From the NCBI GenBank assembly GCA_028277585.1, contig JANQFY010000002.1, positions 1 through 52,918 of the forward strand: DNA of 52,918 nt. The letters are read 5' to 3'. A model generated the notes under the pieces. That model was not told the DNA's origin and made no database searches. It worked only from the letters and a program-made list of their open reading frames with translations. Each line of letters starts with the position of its first letter. Within the stretch, counting starts at the first letter, position 1. Source of the DNA: Sedimentisphaerales bacterium. GTDB lineage: Bacteria > Planctomycetota > Phycisphaerae > Sedimentisphaerales > Anaerobacaceae. Positions 8,493 to 19,824 of this stretch are shown here, piece by piece. The position numbers and the translations under genes are program-made.

Positions 8493-9830
8493 ATGCTGGA
8501 GTACCCAATCTTCGACGTGCCGCTGTTGGGAGGCAGCGGGCTGATCGCCGTGATGGCCATCGTCCACGTCTTCATCTCACACTTCTCGGTGGGATCGGGC
8601 TTCCTGATGGCGGCCGCCGAGCGTCGGGCCATCCGCGAGCAGGACAGCGGAACGATTGCTTTTCTGAAGCAATACAGTTGGCTGATCCTGCTGGGGCCCT
8701 ACGTCCTGGGCACCGTCACCGGTGTAGGGATCTGGTTCACGATCGCGCTGGTCGCACCGCGGGCCGTCTCGATCCTGATCCATCAGTTCGTGTGGGACTG
8801 GGCGATCGAATGGGTACTGTTCATCATCGAAGGCCTGGTGATCTTCATCTACGCCTTTCGCTGGGACAAGATGGACCCGCGCAAGCACAATCGGCTGGCC
8901 TGGATCTTCGCCTTCACCTCCCTGGGTACGCTGCTGATCATCAACGCGATCCTCAGCTTCATGCTCACGACCGGCTCGTGGCAACCGTTCGACGCCGGGG
9001 TCATGAACTACAAAGGCATTTTGAACGAGACCTATCTGCCGACCGCCGCGGCCCGGTTCCTGATCTCACTGGCGCTGGCGGGCGTCGGGGCGATCGTTCT
9101 GGTTTCGTGGGATCGGCGGACTTCCGAACAGACCCGCAACCGGATCGTGTCGCTGGCGTTCAAGTTCATCATCCCTGCGTTGTTGTGCATTCCACTGGCC
9201 GGCTGGACGTTCAGCCAACTCAGCGACCGGGCCCAGACGTTTCTCATGGGTGGCGCGCCGGCGATGGTCCTGTTTCTCGGGTTCGGCATGGCGGCTTTCC
9301 TGACGTTGTCCTTCGCGGCTATCGTGAGCATGGTGCGCAAGGACTTCGCGGTTTCGTCGCTGGGTGCTATCTTGCTGGGCCTGTTGGCATTCATCGCCTT
9401 CGGCGCGATGGAATTCGTGCGCGAGGGCGTGCGCAAGCCTTACGTGATCGAGGGCTTCATGTACTCAACCGGCGTGACAGCCCCGGGTTTTGAAGACCTT
9501 GATCCACGGGGGAACCTGACCCACACGCAAAGGGCGGGGATTCTTTCGGCTTCCGGCTGGGCGGTTCCTTCGGGTGTCGAGCCGGCGTCTCTGGCCGGCG
9601 CCGAACTTGGCAAAGCGGTCTTCAAGGCGGCCTGCCTGCGCTGTCACAGTGTCGACGGGTACAACGCGATCCGGCCGCTCGTGCGGGGTTGGTCCCAAGA
9701 GACTGTGCGGGAGACGCTGGACAAACTCGACGAGGTCAAACCCGCCATGCCGCCGTTCCCGGGCACCGACCGGGAGAAGGAGGCGCTGGCGGAATTCCTG
9801 ATGACCTTGAACGCCAACGATGACGAATAA
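8493..9830 (+). CDS. CydA-like cytochrome bd subunit fused to cytochrome c domain
   Basis: A 445-residue membrane protein. Residues 17-43 (IAVMAIVHVFISHFSVGSGF) align with the first CydA helix; His25 matches the heme ligand His19 of E. coli CydA. IIEGLVIFIYAF (111-122) matches the segment with E. coli Glu99 (here Glu113), but the Glu107 position is Ala. The position of b558 ligand His186 appears to be lost near RFLISLALAG (189-198). MEFVREGVRKPY (306-317) corresponds to the GRQPW loop. The C-terminus is a class I cytochrome c domain with CLRCH at 381-385 and probable axial Met419. AAGGAG lies 8 nt before ATG 8493. Electrons may come from cytochrome c instead of quinol, as in the OR-C-type families of the bd superfamily. 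Function is inferred. Confidence 0.8.
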   Translation: MLEYPIFDVPLLGGSGLIAVMAIVHVFISHFSVGSGFLMAAAERRAIREQDSGTIAFLKQYSWLILLGPYVLGTVTGVGIWFTIALVAPRAVSILIHQFVWDWAIEWVLFIIEGLVIFIYAFRWDKMDPRKHNRLAWIFAFTSLGTLLIINAILSFMLTTGSWQPFDAGVMNYKGILNETYLPTAAARFLISLALAGVGAIVLVSWDRRTSEQTRNRIVSLAFKFIIPALLCIPLAGWTFSQLSDRAQTFLMGGAPAMVLFLGFGMAAFLTLSFAAIVSMVRKDFAVSSLGAILLGLLAFIAFGAMEFVREGVRKPYVIEGFMYSTGVTAPGFEDLDPRGNLTHTQRAGILSASGWAVPSGVEPASLAGAELGKAVFKAACLRCHSVDGYNAIRPLVRGWSQETVRETLDKLDEVKPAMPPFPGTDREKEALAEFLMTLNANDDE

Positions 9831-9855
9831 CGCGGATGTGGAAAGGGAGTGAGCG

Positions 9856-10947
9856 ATGTTAGCTAATCTGATCCCGTCATACGATATGCTGGGTTCGCCG
9901 ATGCCCGCGATCCTGGCGCAGTTCCTTATGGCCCTGACGCTGGCGGCGCACTGGGCGTTTCTGGCGATGACGATGGGCGGCGCGGCCGCCTATGTCATGG
10001 GCCAAGGCTCCGAAGATGAAACGCCCGTCCGGGCCAAGCTCTCGGCCTTCTTGCCCTATAGCCTGTCGATGGCGATGACGCTGGGGATCGCGCCGCTATT
10101 GTTCGTGCAGGTGCTGTACGGCAACTTCTTCTACACGGCCAACATCCTCGTCGGATACGTCTGGCTGGGCTTGCTCGCCCTGATGGTCGTGAACCTCTAC
10201 CTGCTGTTCTGGTCGTGGCTGCGCTCGCGCCAGGGCAAATCGATCCGTGGACTGGGCGTACTGATCCTGATCCTGCTGGCCGCGTCGGCTTTCATCCTGG
10301 CGACGAACGGCACGTTGGCGCAGAACCCCCAGGATTGGGAGACCTTCCGGGCCAATAGCGGGGTGACGCCCTATTACGGGGACGCGACGCTGGTCCCGCG
10401 CTGGTTGTTTGCTCTCTCAGCGCTGTTGGCCGGTGGTGGATTGTTCGTGGCGCTCTTTACGCGGCTCCAGACTCCGGATGGCGAAGCCCCGATGCGGCCG
10501 GTATCTCGCCCGCTGGGCGTCTCGATCGCTGGTTGTATCGGCACGCTGGTCTTCGGACTGTGGGGTAGTCTCGCTCTGCCCGAGTCGGTGCGTACGGGGC
10601 TGTTTGGCAGTCTCGAATCCATCTTCGTCTACGTGGCGATCCTCGCGTTCGCCGCGGCGCTGGTCCTCGGGTACACGGCGCTCAAGTCGATGGCGATCAA
10701 ACGGATGCTCCTCTCGGCGATCGCGCTGTTCGTGGGTCTGTTCGCAACGGCAGCGCTGCGCGATACGCTGCGTCGCCTGGCGCTGGCCGAGTATTTCGAT
10801 CTCTCGAGTGTGCCGGTGCATTCCCAATGGTCAAGCTTCACGCTGTTCGCCGTCATCCTCGTCCTGGGACTCGGCCTGATCGGCTACATCGTCGTGCTCT
10901 CGTACGGCACCGACTGGGCCAAACGACCCAACGCGTCGACGGTGTAG
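9856..10947 (+). CDS. Second membrane subunit of bd-like oxidase
   Basis: A 363-residue polytopic membrane protein with about nine hydrophobic segments, starting 25 nt after the CydA/cytochrome c gene behind AAAGGGAGTG. It does not show CydB signatures that I recognise. Its first helix (LTLAAHWAFLAMTMGG, His32) resembles the CydA heme-binding helix instead, so it could be a diverged CydA-like partner as in two-CydA complexes. The long loop after helix four (NPQDWETFRANSG) is likely periplasmic. The assignment rests on operon position and topology. Confidence 0.65.
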   Translation: MLANLIPSYDMLGSPMPAILAQFLMALTLAAHWAFLAMTMGGAAAYVMGQGSEDETPVRAKLSAFLPYSLSMAMTLGIAPLLFVQVLYGNFFYTANILVGYVWLGLLALMVVNLYLLFWSWLRSRQGKSIRGLGVLILILLAASAFILATNGTLAQNPQDWETFRANSGVTPYYGDATLVPRWLFALSALLAGGGLFVALFTRLQTPDGEAPMRPVSRPLGVSIAGCIGTLVFGLWGSLALPESVRTGLFGSLESIFVYVAILAFAAALVLGYTALKSMAIKRMLLSAIALFVGLFATAALRDTLRRLALAEYFDLSSVPVHSQWSSFTLFAVILVLGLGLIGYIVVLSYGTDWAKRPNASTV

Positions 10948-10963
10948 ACGGCACCCGGACGTC

Positions 10964-11180
10964 GGATGCACTTCACGTTTGTGGGTGCCTGGCTCCTGTG
11001 TGCCAGCGCCCGCTCTTGTCATTCCTGCGCAGGCAGGAATCCAGAGACTCGCGTCCGGTTGGTCTGGCAGCCAGCACGACCAGAAACTATGAGGGCACGT
11101 CCTATGTCTGGATTCCCGCCTGCGCGGGAATGACAGAGCCCATGACCATGGCCCTACCTACAAACATGAACTGCACCCCC
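10964..11180. repeat. MITE-like element, most complete copy
   Basis: About 217 bp with imperfect terminal inverted repeats. The left end is GGATGCACTTCACGTTTGTG (10964-10983). The right end, read in reverse complement from about 11178, is GTGCAGTTCATGTTTGTAGG. Inside are ATTCCTGCGCAGGCAGGAAT (11021-11040) and ATTCCCGCCTGCGCGGGAAT (11112-11131), in inverse arrangement. No coding capacity. It lies between the oxidase operon and uvrA. Confidence 0.8.
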
Positions 11181-11301
11181 AGGCGCCTCACGACCGATTT
11201 TTCTCCTGACAAAGCCGGCGAAGCAGGTGATACTGAGCCCATCTTCGATGCAGCCGGGCGCTGTCTAGACGAAAGACCGGTCGTTCGAAGCCAGATCGAG
11301 T

Positions 11302-14242
<2,941 letters not shown>

Positions 14243-14244
<2 letters not shown>

Positions 14245-14300
14245 TGGGGGCTGCCATCTGGTATCCGGCAATGTCACGCTATCACATGGCGGCTGCCCCG
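14243..14300. repeat. Hairpin repeat sharing CCGGCAATGTCACG, copy 1
   Basis: GATGGGGGCTGCCAT pairs imperfectly with ATGGCGGCTGCCCC across a loop containing CCGGCAATGTCACG, and GTTTTCC follows. It may act as a uvrA terminator. A second copy with the same loop is at 15663-15722. Confidence 0.55.
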
Positions 14301-14611
14301 TTTTCCCCTGAATGAACATCGCGAGAGGCGCAGTCAGAATCCGTACGAGATTGCCTTGCCTTGGGCGAGTCCACTGGGATGATATCACTTGAGCCACACT
14401 TTGGACAGATCCTTCGCTTGGTGGAATGTCTCCAACCACTATAGGCCGCGGCGACTACCAGCAGTAGAATCCATAGACCGTTGCCTCCAAAGAATGCTCC
14501 CTGGACTACAAACAGCCCCCAGAGGAAGAGTTCGAAGAAGAAACCTCCTGCCAGTCCTTCCTTTGGCATGGCAGTGCTTCCGCAACGGGTGCAGTACATG
14601 TCTCGAAACAT
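14282..14611 (-). CDS. Zinc-ribbon membrane protein, hypothetical
   Basis: A 109-residue protein with layout zinc knuckle, membrane, zinc knuckle. It has YCTRCGS (residues 6-12), then two hydrophobic segments (about 23-43 and 45-58), then [10 protein letters not shown] (about 69-78). The two CxxC pairs flanking the membrane part could jointly form one zinc ribbon. The start is chosen at 14611 because AAGGAG lies 9 nt upstream; a longer frame has no such site. Its 3' end overlaps the hairpin repeat next to uvrA. Function unknown. Confidence 0.65.
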   Translation of the reverse strand: MFRDMYCTRCGSTAMPKEGLAGGFFFELFLWGLFVVQGAFFGGNGLWILLLVVAAAYSGWRHSTKRRICPKCGSSDIIPVDSPKARQSRTDSDCASRDVHSGENGAAAM

Positions 14612-14769
14612 AGTCTTTGTCTCCTTCTCGATCACGAATTGGCCGCACTTCCCAGGATCATGGAGCCAAAGGTCTGCGGTCCCTTTTCCCCTTCCCTGTT
14701 TTACGCGGATTCCGTTGGGCCGCATCCAGTCTCTCAAGGTCGTCTCAAATCACAAGGTCCGCTACGATT

Positions 14770-14930
14770 ATGATATGCCAGGGGACGATGGATGTCAACG
14801 GAGAATTCCGGAAGGAATTCTGGCAATTCCAGGGACACCTTACTTGATTCGGTTCTGGGTGAATTCCGGGGACACCCTACTCAATTCGGTCCTGAATTGG
14901 GCACGGTGTCCCGACGTCACCGCAACCTAG
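14770..14930. repeat. Remnant repeat region (GGGGACGATGGATGTCAACG and AATTCCGGGGACACC units)
   Basis: Positions 14770-14815 match 16795-16840 at most positions (ATGAT-T-CCAGGGGACGA-GGATGTCAACGG-GAATTCCGGA). They are followed by two tandem AATTCC(A/G)GGGACACC(T/C)TACT(T/C)(G/A)ATTCGGT units (about 14825-14855 and 14861-14892), and a complementary GGTGTCCC near 14905. As I recall, GAATTCCGGGGACACC sequences accompany REP-associated (Y1/RAYT) transposase genes. No transposase gene is present here. Confidence 0.6.
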
Positions 14931-15217
14931 TTCATTCTCTCGACTACCCTCTCGGCTCTTCTCAGCGCCTTCTCTTGATTCGGAAGGAACACGTTCTTCA
15001 CCCAATCTTTGTGGGGCGGCAGCACCTTGCCATCCTTTACCTTGTCGGCAAACAAAGGGCGAAATCCGTGCCAGTGGGCGTGCTCACCACTGGCCAGATA
15101 CTCACGTCCTTTGGCGATCGCCTCTTCAAGATGCTTGATGCGATCGAGAATAGCCTTCTTCTTTGCATTCATTTGCGTCACGCTAACATTGTCGGACTCA
15201 GGCGGCACCTTGCTCAT
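14927..15217 (-). CDS. Hypothetical coiled-coil protein
   Basis: A 96-residue, charged, probably all-helical protein (ILDRIKHLEEAIAKGREYLASGEHAHWHGF ... QEKALRRAERVVERMN, shown in pieces). It has no signal peptide or membrane segment. No family is recognised. It starts 44 nt after the AhpD-like gene on the same strand, suggesting a small operon. A shorter start at the internal MNAKKK is possible. Ribosome binding site weak. Confidence 0.5.
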   Translation of the reverse strand: MSKVPPESDNVSVTQMNAKKKAILDRIKHLEEAIAKGREYLASGEHAHWHGFRPLFADKVKDGKVLPPHKDWVKNVFLPNQEKALRRAERVVERMN

Positions 15218-15261
15218 TCCGGTCGTGAATCGAGTGTGGTGTCGCTACATCACCATGCGAT

Positions 15262-15630
15262 TCAATATTCCGCCGGATCGTGATCGCCTTTCTTGATCTT
15301 ATCCATCACTTCGATAGCAAGTCGAGCAGTGGTGACGGCCTTTCCGCCGCCGATTTCGATCGCCACCTCGATCGCTTCCATAATCTCTTTCTCGGTGGCG
15401 CCGTGCTTCAAGGCGTATTCTGTGTGCCATTGGATACATCCCTCGCACCCGACCCCGGCCGAGATGCCGATCGCTATCAGTTCCTTCGTCTTCTGAGAAA
15501 GCTCGCCCGCGCTGAACGCCGCCTGCTCCAGTTCAATGTACTTCCGGTAAACCTCGGGGCTCAATTCGTTGAATCTGGCATGCGCTTTCTTACGACGTAA
15601 TGTCAATTCTCGCAAATAGTCCGTTCCCAT
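15262..15630 (-). CDS. Carboxymuconolactone decarboxylase / AhpD-like protein
   Basis: A 122-residue protein. The core ELIAIGISAGVGCEGCIQWHTEYALKHGA contains the CxxC...H redox motif (GCEGCIQWH) of the CMD/AhpD family, followed by EIMEAIEVAIEIGGGKAV. Such proteins act as small peroxidase or disulfide-reductase-linked enzymes. AGGAGACAA upstream of ATG 15630 fixes the start; an upstream in-frame start is not supported. Downstream on the same strand is the small coiled-coil protein. The physiological partner is unknown. Confidence 0.85.
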   Translation of the reverse strand: MGTDYLRELTLRRKKAHARFNELSPEVYRKYIELEQAAFSAGELSQKTKELIAIGISAGVGCEGCIQWHTEYALKHGATEKEIMEAIEVAIEIGGGKAVTTARLAIEVMDKIKKGDHDPAEY

Positions 15631-15662
15631 TTGTCTCCTCATAACGTCCCCCATCAACGGAT

Positions 15663-15722
15663 GGATGGGGATAGCCACCCATTTCCCGGCAATGTCACGT
15701 CACTAAGTGGGTGGCGGCCTCC
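15663..15722. repeat. Hairpin repeat sharing CCGGCAATGTCACG, copy 2
   Basis: GGATGGGGATAGCCACCCA and TGGGTGGCGGCCT form a stem around a loop that contains CCCGGCAATGTCACG, the same core as at 14243-14300. The adjoining CCCCCATCAACGGATGG (15648-15664) adds a second small palindrome. It lies in the gap upstream of the AhpD-like gene. Confidence 0.55.
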
Positions 15723-15737
15723 GCGTTGCGCAACCGC

Positions 15738-16034
15738 CTAATAGTCATCAACATCGATTCCGTCTCTTCTAGCCATTGTGTATGAAAGCCGTTTGAGAGA
15801 CACACCACTGAAGAAAAGGACGATCCCAATGATCATCGCTATTCCGGAATACACCGTGACGCGACTGCTCCAATCACAGAAATGCGCAACGATGGACAAC
15901 ACGAATTTGATCATGAAAAGGAGTATCGTTCCCAGCAGGCCCACGTAGTAGAGGCAATCTCCCAGTTTCCACCACTTGGCCGCCCTGTGCTTCCTGCGAC
16001 GCAACTCTTCATAGAATGGATAGTCTAGAGACAT
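15738..16034 (-). CDS. Hypothetical two-helix membrane protein
   Basis: A 98-residue protein with two hydrophobic segments (about residues 28-48 and 60-80) and charged ends (MSLDYPFYEELRRRKHRAAK ... RRDGIDVDDY). No family is recognised. It starts 35 nt after the methyltransferase stop on the same strand. GGATCC is the only ribosome-binding-like sequence. Confidence 0.5.
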   Translation of the reverse strand: MSLDYPFYEELRRRKHRAAKWWKLGDCLYYVGLLGTILLFMIKFVLSIVAHFCDWSSRVTVYSGIAMIIGIVLFFSGVSLKRLSYTMARRDGIDVDDY

Positions 16035-16069
16035 ATTGCAGGATCCAATGGCGTCATGGGGACCACCAG

Positions 16070-16705
16070 CTATTTCCCCGACTCCGCGACGGCGCATATC
16101 CATCCCTTGCGGGGTTCGGTTGTGACGGCGACGTGGGCGAATCCTGCGCCCTGGAGTGTGTCTTCGAACTGCTGGGCCGAGAAGCACCGCATGTCGCCCG
16201 CTTCGATTACTTTCGTGTTTCGCTTGTCGAACTTCGATCCCAGGTACATCCCCGCGATGATGACCAGTTGCCCGTCGGGCTTCATCACCCGCCGTACTCC
16301 GGCCAGGTCGGCGGCGATATCGGGCCAGAAGTAATAGCTCTCCACGGCGGTGACACAGTCGAAGGTTGCATCGGCGAATGGCATCGAGGACACCGACTCA
16401 TGGAGCACTTCAACGCGACCGCTGTCGATCAGTTCTTGGTTCCTTTTCCGCGCGACGGCAACCGCGTCCTCGGAGTAGTCAATGCCGACGGCTTTGCCAC
16501 GTCCAGCCCGGGATGCGAGAGTCTCGAGGGTGCGACCCCCGCCGCAGCCGATATCGAGTACGTGCGCGTCTTCAAAAATCTCCACCTGCGAAAGACCCCA
16601 GCGCGTCAGGCCGGCATGCCCCCGGTTCATACCACGAACCAGGGTCCGACCAAACCAGCCGCGCGGCCTTCCCGCTTGTGACAGTAGTCTGCTCAGCAAA
16701 CTCAC
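16070..16705 (-). CDS. Class I SAM-dependent methyltransferase
   Basis: A 211-residue Methyltransf_11/25-type enzyme. Motif I is VLDIGCGGGRTLE (about 49-61), the acidic loop is VGIDYSEDAV, motif IV is FDCVTAVESYYFWPD, and the post-motif strand is VMKPDGQLVIIAGM. The start is GTG 16705, backed by AAGGAGACGAA immediately upstream. Substrate unknown. It heads a minus-strand group of small genes. Confidence 0.85.
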   Translation of the reverse strand: MSLLSRLLSQAGRPRGWFGRTLVRGMNRGHAGLTRWGLSQVEIFEDAHVLDIGCGGGRTLETLASRAGRGKAVGIDYSEDAVAVARKRNQELIDSGRVEVLHESVSSMPFADATFDCVTAVESYYFWPDIAADLAGVRRVMKPDGQLVIIAGMYLGSKFDKRNTKVIEAGDMRCFSAQQFEDTLQGAGFAHVAVTTEPRKGWICAVAESGK

Positions 16706-16794
16706 TTCGTCTCCTTGCTAGAGAGCCGTTAATGGTTAACGGGGCGCAGCAGGTTCTCTCGGAGTAGTTTCAAATCGAAGAGCCCGCAGGGTTC

Positions 16795-16840
16795 ATGATG
16801 TACCAGGGGACGACGGATGTCAACGGCGAATTCCGGAGGG
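16795..16840 (+). repeat. Direct repeat of the 14770-14815 unit
   Basis: ATGATGTACCAGGGGACGAC and the following GGATGTCAACGGCGAATTCCGGAGGG match 14770-14815 in the same orientation. The pair brackets about 2 kb of minus-strand genes. The tandem AATTCCGGGGACACC part is missing here. Confidence 0.6.
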
Positions 16841-16851
16841 AGTTGCGGGAG

Positions 16852-17088
16852 GGTGCACTTGACGTTTGTGGGTAGATGGCGGCTCTGTATCGGCGCCCGT
16901 CTCTGTCATTTCGACCGGAGCGAAGCGGAGTGGAGAAATCTCCGCATGGATGGGCGCAACACGCTATTGCGATTGATCCTTGTCGGGGCCAGATCTCTCC
17001 ACTCCAGCCCGGCGCAGCCGGGCTTCCGGTCGAGATGACAGACCGGAGGTGAGCCGGCGAGTCTACCTACAGACATAAACCGCATCCG
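16852..17088. repeat. MITE-like element, copy with CATTTCGACCGG core
   Basis: The left end GTGCACTTGACGTTTGTGGG (16853-16872) matches the element at 10964. The right end, read in reverse from about 17088, is GGATGCGGTTTATGTCTGTAGG. The core differs: CATTTCGACCGGAGCGAAGC (16908-16927) and the inverse CTTCCGGTCGAGATGACAG (17024-17042). 16706-17110 contains no gene. Confidence 0.7.
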
Positions 17089-17110
17089 TTGCGGGACTCC
17101 AGGCGATTCG

Positions 17111-17905
17111 CTAGCCGGGCGCGGCAAGTCGGGTGTCGACGTACTGGCGGATCTTGCGGCAAGCCCGTTCGATCTGTTCGTCCTGGGGCAGGAACGAGAA
17201 CAGCTTGGGTAGGAAGTCGCACTGATCGATTCGCCGCAGTGACGCGGTGAAGTTGAAGTCGTATACCCAGCCAAGTTGGCACAGCTTGGCGTCGTTGAGC
17301 GTGTAGAGCTTGGCCGAATCGATCAGCTCCTCGTTCAGCACCGCCTGGAGCACGTCCGGCGTGTACTCGGGGACGTCGGGCAGTTCGATCTCGAGCAGGA
17401 AGCCCTCAGGGTCGTCCCGGTACTGCTGGTAGTTCTCGACGACGATGCGGAAGATGTCGATCTTATCCGCGTCGCGAATGAGCTTGGCGAAGAGCAGCGC
17501 CTGGCCCTTGAGCGCCGAGGGCAAGGCCTTGCGGCCGTGCAGGCCGACCGCCGTCTCCACCCAACGTCGCTCTTCGGTTGCCAGCGTTTCCAGCACGCCC
17601 TCGCTGCGCAGGACCTCGACGCCGAGTTGGCAGTGGTTGACGCTGCGCGGGTCGTTGTACGTGCGGTACCGAGCGAACTGGGGGAAGCGACCGATATCGT
17701 GAAGCAGGCCGATCAGCTCGGCGGCGCGGATCTCGTTCTCGCTCAGGCCCAGTTCGCGCGCGAGCAACACGATCTCTTGAACCGTCCGCTCCGTGTGCTC
17801 CTGCTTGAGCTGGAGATTGGCGTTCACATACGCGTCGTCGTTGTAGAAACCGGCCGTGTACTCGCCAAACCAGTGTTTGAATCGATCCAGTTGGTCCTGG
17901 TCCAT
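17111..17905 (-). CDS. HD-domain phosphohydrolase
   Basis: A 264-residue soluble protein. The metal-binding HD motif is in AELIGLLHDIGRFPQFARY (about 62-80), with the upstream histidine in QEHTERTV and a downstream IRDADKIDIFR motif (about 143-153). This is the arrangement of the HD superfamily of nucleotide/phosphate hydrolases. Length 264 is usual. The ATG at 17905 is preferred because the upstream extension lacks family similarity. Specific substrate unknown. Confidence 0.82.
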   Translation of the reverse strand: MDQDQLDRFKHWFGEYTAGFYNDDAYVNANLQLKQEHTERTVQEIVLLARELGLSENEIRAAELIGLLHDIGRFPQFARYRTYNDPRSVNHCQLGVEVLRSEGVLETLATEERRWVETAVGLHGRKALPSALKGQALLFAKLIRDADKIDIFRIVVENYQQYRDDPEGFLLEIELPDVPEYTPDVLQAVLNEELIDSAKLYTLNDAKLCQLGWVYDFNFTASLRRIDQCDFLPKLFSFLPQDEQIERACRKIRQYVDTRLAAPG

Positions 17906-18093
17906 ATGCGTTGCACCGTCACGAAAGGGTCTATCCCCAAGCAAAAACGTGAGTCTATGAGCAGACGCTGCGAACCGCCAGTCGCTTTCGCAGAAAAAGC
18001 GGCCGGGTATTCCCAAATCCGGGCGCACCGCTATAATGAGGCCGCCTGGTAAACAACCTCTGATGGCTGATTTTCGGTAGGAGAAAAGAAACG

Positions 18094-18366
18094 ATGCCAA
18101 CGGTGAACGATATCGTCGTGCGTAAACCCACGGAGCAAGAGATCGAACGGTGCAAGGCCTGGCCGACCTGGACGTGCGAGCCCAAGTCTTTCGATTGGTC
18201 CTACACCGAGAAAGAGACCTGCCTGATTCTCGAAGGTCAGGTCACGATCACGGGCGACGACGCCTCCGTTTCCTTCGGCCCGGGCGACCTGGTGGTCTTC
18301 CCGCAAGACCTTGACTGCGTTTGGAACGTGGCCGAGCCGGTCAAGAAGCACTACAACTTCGGGTAA
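18094..18366 (+). CDS. Cupin-domain protein (cupin_3 / DUF861-like)
   Basis: A 90-residue single-cupin protein. The barrel motifs are recognisable: W-YTEKETCLILEGQVTITG (about 42-61) and FGPGDLVVFPQDLDCVWNV (about 67-85). The shape resembles the (S)-ureidoglycine aminohydrolase-type cupin_3 group, but that enzymatic role is not implied. TAGGAGAAAAG lies 9 nt before ATG 18094. It faces the Gfo/Idh gene end-to-end across 13 nt. Confidence 0.8.
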   Translation: MPTVNDIVVRKPTEQEIERCKAWPTWTCEPKSFDWSYTEKETCLILEGQVTITGDDASVSFGPGDLVVFPQDLDCVWNVAEPVKKHYNFG

Positions 18367-18379
18367 GCGAGCCGGACCT

Positions 18380-19801
18380 CTACACGACGAAGTCCTCCGG
18401 CCGGAAGGACAGTTTGCGGCCCGCCTCGATCGCCTTGTTGATCTTCAGAACTGTCACGGTCGTTTCGTAGCCGACCTCGGCCGGGCAGTTGAGCTTCGCT
18501 TCGCCCCGAATGGCATCGAAGAAGTTCTCCAGGTGGGGTTGGTGATGAGGCTTGTTCAGCGTTGCGGCCAGTCCACAACTCATCACCGTCGCGCTAGGGG
18601 CTTGTGAAACGCCCGTGACGATCGGGTCGGGCGTCGGTGCGATAAACAGGACCTGGGCAAGCTGCTCGACGGTCATGCGCTCGATCATCTCCATCGCCGC
18701 TTTCGGCGCCGTCAGGCGCCCTGCCTTGAGTTCCACGGCCCACTTGATCACATCTTCTCGCCTTATCGCTGGTTCAGGATAGAGCCTGCCGACGTCGGAC
18801 CGCTCCGAGAGGACGAGCGTTCCCTTCTCGCCCATGAACTTCTCGAAGTAGCCTTCGTGACTGTTAGCGGTGAGCGTCTCGTAGCGGGCGGTGACGCCGC
18901 CTTCAGTCGTCTCGTATTCGTAGACCGCCATGACGGTGTCGCACCACTCGTGAGTCTGCTCGTCGTGGTAGTTGGTCCGCCCACTGGCCAGTACGGAGGT
19001 TGGCCTGGCGTCGAGGAACCAGTTGTAGACGTCGATCTGGTGCGAACCGAGAGCGACAACAGGCCCACTTCCCAAGCCGCGATACCAGCGCCAGTTTCGA
19101 TGATGATTCATGGATGGGTAGCCGTGTTTCTTCAGCACGGCCTCGTCGACTTCCCGGCCCTTGGGCCAGCCGAACGGCGTTTGAACGGCGCGGTTCCATT
19201 GACCAGCGGCCGCGACGAGTTGGCCGAAGAGCTTCACCTCGTGCAGGAGTCTGTCACAGCAGAAGCGATACCGGGGATTGCTGCGCCGTTGCTGACCGAT
19301 CTGCAGGAGCTTGCCGGTCCGCCGGGCGGTTCGGAGCATCGCGCGGGCATCCTCCACGTTGTTGGACATGGGCGTTTCGCAATAGACATGTAGGCCCGCC
19401 TCCAGGCAAGCGATGGTGTGCCGCGCGTGCCAGCAGTCGGGGGTCGCGACGATCACCGCATCGAGAGCGTTTTCTCCGGCGAGCATCTCCTCATAATCGA
19501 GGTAGGCGTTGACGGGGTGACGATACGCCTTCAGCAGTCGGCTCAGCCACTTGAGATTGTAGGCTCCCCAGATGTCGCACACCGCTTTGAACCGTACGCC
19601 ACTGATGCGCCGAGCGGTCATCGCCAGGAGCCTTCCCTGGGACCCGGCGCCAAGGACCGCGACATTGATGGGGTCGGGCTCCTCCGCGGCGCTGGCGACA
19701 TTTGCGATGGTCGGCGTGTACGCCAGCGCCGCACCCGCTCCGGCGGCGGACTGGAGGAACCGGCGACGATCGATTCTTCTTGGCATCCCGGGGGTGGTCA
19801 T
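18380..19801 (-). CDS. Secreted Gfo/Idh/MocA-family protein lacking the catalytic lysine
   Basis: A 473-residue protein. It has a Tat signal, DRRRFLQSAAGAGAALA (residues 11-27), and a Rossmann motif, VLGAGSQG (49-56). The usual catalytic EKP reads CETPMSN (141-147), so the conserved lysine is a threonine (Thr143). The C-terminal region HQPHLENFFDAIRG is typical of planctomycete Gfo/Idh proteins. The start has AGGAAGGA upstream. It follows the 19825-21186 paralogue by 23 nt, so the two should be one transcript. Sugar-oxidoreductase ancestry is clear; loss of Lys143 raises doubt about standard dehydrogenase activity. Confidence 0.88.
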   Translation of the reverse strand: MTTPGMPRRIDRRRFLQSAAGAGAALAYTPTIANVASAAEEPDPINVAVLGAGSQGRLLAMTARRISGVRFKAVCDIWGAYNLKWLSRLLKAYRHPVNAYLDYEEMLAGENALDAVIVATPDCWHARHTIACLEAGLHVYCETPMSNNVEDARAMLRTARRTGKLLQIGQQRRSNPRYRFCCDRLLHEVKLFGQLVAAAGQWNRAVQTPFGWPKGREVDEAVLKKHGYPSMNHHRNWRWYRGLGSGPVVALGSHQIDVYNWFLDARPTSVLASGRTNYHDEQTHEWCDTVMAVYEYETTEGGVTARYETLTANSHEGYFEKFMGEKGTLVLSERSDVGRLYPEPAIRREDVIKWAVELKAGRLTAPKAAMEMIERMTVEQLAQVLFIAPTPDPIVTGVSQAPSATVMSCGLAATLNKPHHQPHLENFFDAIRGEAKLNCPAEVGYETTVTVLKINKAIEAGRKLSFRPEDFVV

Positions 19802-19824
19802 GACTCATATCCTTCCTGTTGTAC

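Noticed and set aside
17276-18052. Plus-strand frame opposite the HD phosphohydrolase
   Set aside because: Antisense to a protein with clear HD motifs; no independent support.
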